A stretch of 64,000 nucleotides of DNA from Carallia brachiata (Eukaryota > Streptophyta > Magnoliopsida > Malpighiales > Rhizophoraceae), in NCBI GenBank assembly GCA_021464245.1, contig JADCRB010000118.1, forward strand, positions 4,032,056-4,096,055, in the 5' to 3' direction. How positions within the stretch are numbered: the first letter of the stretch is position 1; every line of letters starts with the position of its first letter. Below the pieces are notes generated by a model, which worked only from the letters and a program-made list of their open reading frames with translations, was not told where the DNA came from and did not search any database. The position numbers were made by a program, and so were the translations under genes. Positions 61,575 through 64,000 of this stretch are shown in pieces.

Positions 61575-62240
61575 GGGCCTTGCGGCGGCACCGCAAAGCC
61601 GAGGCTTGCACTGCCATGGGCAGTGGCACTTGAATTAGTGTGCCATTGCAGCTTATTAGTGTTATAAAAAACAAGAAATTATAAATTGTCGAAATCTCTC
61701 GGCCGCTAAAGGCCGAGAGACTTGGCATGGGGTTTTGCCGTGTGTGGCTTGTGCAAACGGCCACATGGGTAATTGGTTTATGTACCGTATAATTGGGTGC
61801 AGTCCGGCAGTATAAATTGTTATATTTGCAAGTTCAGAATATAACCGTATTAAATTAAAGATTTTGTTTTACTGCACCGAGTTACTACACTATGTTGGCT
61901 CTTACATGTTTTATTATTAAATAAATAAATAAATAAAAGATCTGTTGGCTCTTGCTTGGCCTTGCACCGATGCTGCAATGCTGAGGCGTTGTGAAGGCAC
62001 CTAAACATGATTTTAATGCGCCGACGGTTAGTATATATAATGTAATTGTACTTTGCAGAGATGTCTTCGCTTTACTGTTATAGTTTTACTACTAATGGCA
62101 CATGGATAATTCATGCACTGTATAATCAGATAGGAGTTGTAAAGTTGTATCGTGTTTATTTTTTAATTTAGAATTGAGTCGACTGTCTTGTATATTCTAT
62201 TATATTATTAAAAATAAAATAAAAGAAATATTTATATGGA
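61575..62240. repeat. degenerate two-unit tandem repeat with GC-rich hairpins
   Basis: Unit 1 (about 61575-61945) and unit 2 (about 61946-62240) share gggccttgc...gaggc near their starts and cacatgg(g/a)taatt...gtataat further on, at spacings of about 340-380 nt. Unit 1 has a perfect 10-bp stem (tctctcggcc / ggccgagaga, 61695-61720) and a shorter one (cactgcc/ggcagtg near 61607-61623). It probably belongs to the leader or LTR of the surrounding retroelement. Confidence 0.5.
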
Positions 62241-62689
62241 GCTGAAATTTTATTGTAGGCAATTTTTTTATACGATCCATATTTAGAATAGAGTTGGGTA
62301 ATTAAGTGTTTGTTACCATAATTACTATTTGATGAACCAATAATAATCTTATATGATATTGGGATGTTTTTATTGTTTAAATTAGTACATATAATTGCCT
62401 AGCTACAGAGGATTATTATGCGTATCAATTTGGATGACTTGGAGCTATTTTAATAATGAATGGATTGAGAATCTTTCGGTTTATAAGTGTTGAATTTTTT
62501 AATTCTATTTATTATTATTTTTAACTTTTTGTTTTGGGATAATTTCAGAATTTATTACCTTTTTTTGTCCAAATGGAAGCTGGCAATAATACTTTGAGTT
62601 TCCTAATGATTAAATATAAATTATTGTTGTTGCCCACAATGTTTGTTAAATAATGCTATTATTGTTTTTCAACTCTATTTGTTATATTT

Positions 62690-64000
62690 TAATGAATGAT
62701 CAATTCTTTGTAATTGAATCTCTAACTAGTGAAAATTATAAGAGATGGAAAACAATAAAATGAAATATGAGGTTTCAGAGAGTATGAATTTAGTTAATCA
62801 GTCACGCCCGAATAAGTCTTTTTTACAAAAAGAAATTTAAGTCTCAAGAAAAGGGTGCTCCTTGAGACAGTCACAGTCAGAAGCACGTTGGTCCTAACTT
62901 GTGATAATGAAAGATGAATATTTATTCAGTAAGAAAGTTGGTCACAAGAAAATGATTGTTTTGTCTATAAGAATTACCTCGAAAGAAGAATGAAAATAAT
63001 TAATCAGATAATTCTTATACTATTTTGAATTCTGTTTATTTTAAATTTAGTTTGATAGATTTTTATTTCAATTCTTGGTGAATTGACTCTGATACATCTT
63101 TCCATGTTGTTAATAATTTTAAAAAGGGTTCAAGAGCAAGCAAAAGTCAAGTAGAGATGAAGTCAATTTATGCATAGAAAATAGAGAATGATTGGAAATA
63201 AAGTTTATCGGTATAATTGAATTAAAATTATATTTAAGATTTATTTTGATTTTAAAAGACATTCGTTTCTACTGTGAGATAAAATTTAGACTATTTATCA
63301 AAATTTCAAGACATTAGCATCTATTGGAGTTGTAGGAAAAAAAATGTTATAGTCTGTTTTATGATTCTGTTGTCATTAGAGACGTTTCTAGATCATACAA
63401 CTTATATAGATTGAATGTCGATTCTAAACAATTTGTTGTATCTCATGTTATTATTGTTGGCATTAAAGGCCTTTATGTAGAAAAAATTCTTATTCACATT
63501 GATATAAATGTTTGGGTCATATATTAAAGAGAGGATAAATATACTAGTAAAAACGAATGTCATCCCATATCTTGAAAATAATGATGAGGATGAGTGTGTT
63601 GATTATTTTGGAGGAAAGATGTCTAAGAAAATTAATAGGAATTCCTCTTATTGTAAAAAGATCTTAGAAATAATTTACACTGACATAATTGATCCTCTTA
63701 AGAACACTATATGTGGAAACAAATACTTCATAACCTTCATAGATAACTTCTCTTGTAAAACTATCTCTGCTTCATAAGTGATAGGTCACAATCACTTAAG
63801 GAATTTAAAAATTTTAAAGCTGAAGTAAAAAAGTAATGTGACAAAAAGATTAAAATTGTGCACTTTGATTGTGGTGGTGAGTATTATGTCAAAATTGGCA
63901 AAATAGGTCAGTTCATGAGACTTTTTGTCATATACTTACAGGACTATGAGATTATTTCCCAATTTATTATATCCAGGACTCCTTAACAAAATGAGGAGGT
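62690..64000 (+). mobile_element. degenerate Ty1/copia gag-pol, truncated by the window edge
   Basis: Recognisable copia landmarks appear in order. A gag N-terminal motif (LTSENYKRWK) lies at about 62725, and a decayed zinc knuckle (KKVGHKK) at about 62930. The protease active-site region (IDS with W upstream) is at about 63080. A GAG-pre-integrase segment (about 63390-63620; RSYNLYRLNV; KERINILVK; CVDYFGGK) leads into the integrase start (about 63660-63770; TDIIDPL; KYFITFIDNFS). The pieces lie in different frames with several stops, and knuckle cysteines are replaced, so the element is dead. Reverse transcriptase and RNase H would lie beyond 64000. It is probably the insertion that cut the TOC75 pseudogene. 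Confidence 0.85.

Noticed and set aside
1..64000. CRISPR arrays, bacterial operons, riboswitches or phage modules
   Set aside because: None is seen. Repeats are microsatellites, tandem duplications or transposable elements, and genes have plant spliceosomal introns.

Overview
This is nuclear DNA from a flowering plant, almost certainly a eudicot and probably a woody rosid. It is AT-rich, its genes carry GT-AG introns, and it contains a MIR172 locus, a DVL/RTFL peptide gene, LUX, SDIR1 and a TOC75 relative. I cannot name the species from the sequence. There is no bacterial-style operon, CRISPR array or phage module.

Layout. 1-9.5 kb: a MIR172 hairpin (about 1.62-1.77 kb), a GA-rich fold-back element, a Mutator-like fold-back element (4.66-5.16 kb), a 5'-truncated non-LTR retroelement with intact target-site duplications (5.97-6.83 kb), then plain intergenic DNA. 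9.5-15.6 kb: a DVL/RTFL small-peptide gene (+, one apparent frameshift) and an eight-coding-exon SDIR1 (-, intact, 273 aa). 15.6-21.6 kb: repeats, then a single-exon zinc-ribbon plus RING-H2 E3 ligase (-, three apparent one-base losses). 21.8-30.8 kb: about 9 kb of very AT-rich DNA with dispersed repeats and no gene I can support. 30.8-39.4 kb: a nine-exon Pumilio gene (+) and a two-exon chloroplast membrane protein gene (-). 43.2-44.9 kb: the clock gene LUX/PCL1 (+) with an evening element upstream. 47.8-49.5 kb: an intronless PPR gene (-, two apparent frameshifts). 50.1-53.5 kb: a cluster of Mutator-like elements, three of them with 9-bp flanking duplications (two perfect, one 8/9). 53.97-56.96 kb: a plastid J-domain protein (+, intact). 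57.6-60.8 kb: a decayed, intron-containing TOC75 pseudogene (-), apparently cut off at 60.83 kb by a degenerate Ty1/copia retrotransposon that runs off the right edge.

These are independent plant genes, not a pathway. Shared themes are ubiquitin ligases (SDIR1 and the zinc-ribbon RING protein), post-transcriptional control (MIR172, Pumilio, PPR), plastid biogenesis (J-protein, membrane protein, TOC75 relic) and the clock (LUX). Two cross-cutting observations matter most. First, four otherwise well-conserved genes are each broken by single-base gains or losses, several of them in short homopolymers. That looks like residual long-read consensus error rather than biology and should be settled before any gene is called dead. 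Second, the TOC75 copy carries lesions of a different kind (nonsense change, 8-, 14- and 2-nt indels, internal deletion, missing 5' part) and is a true pseudogene.
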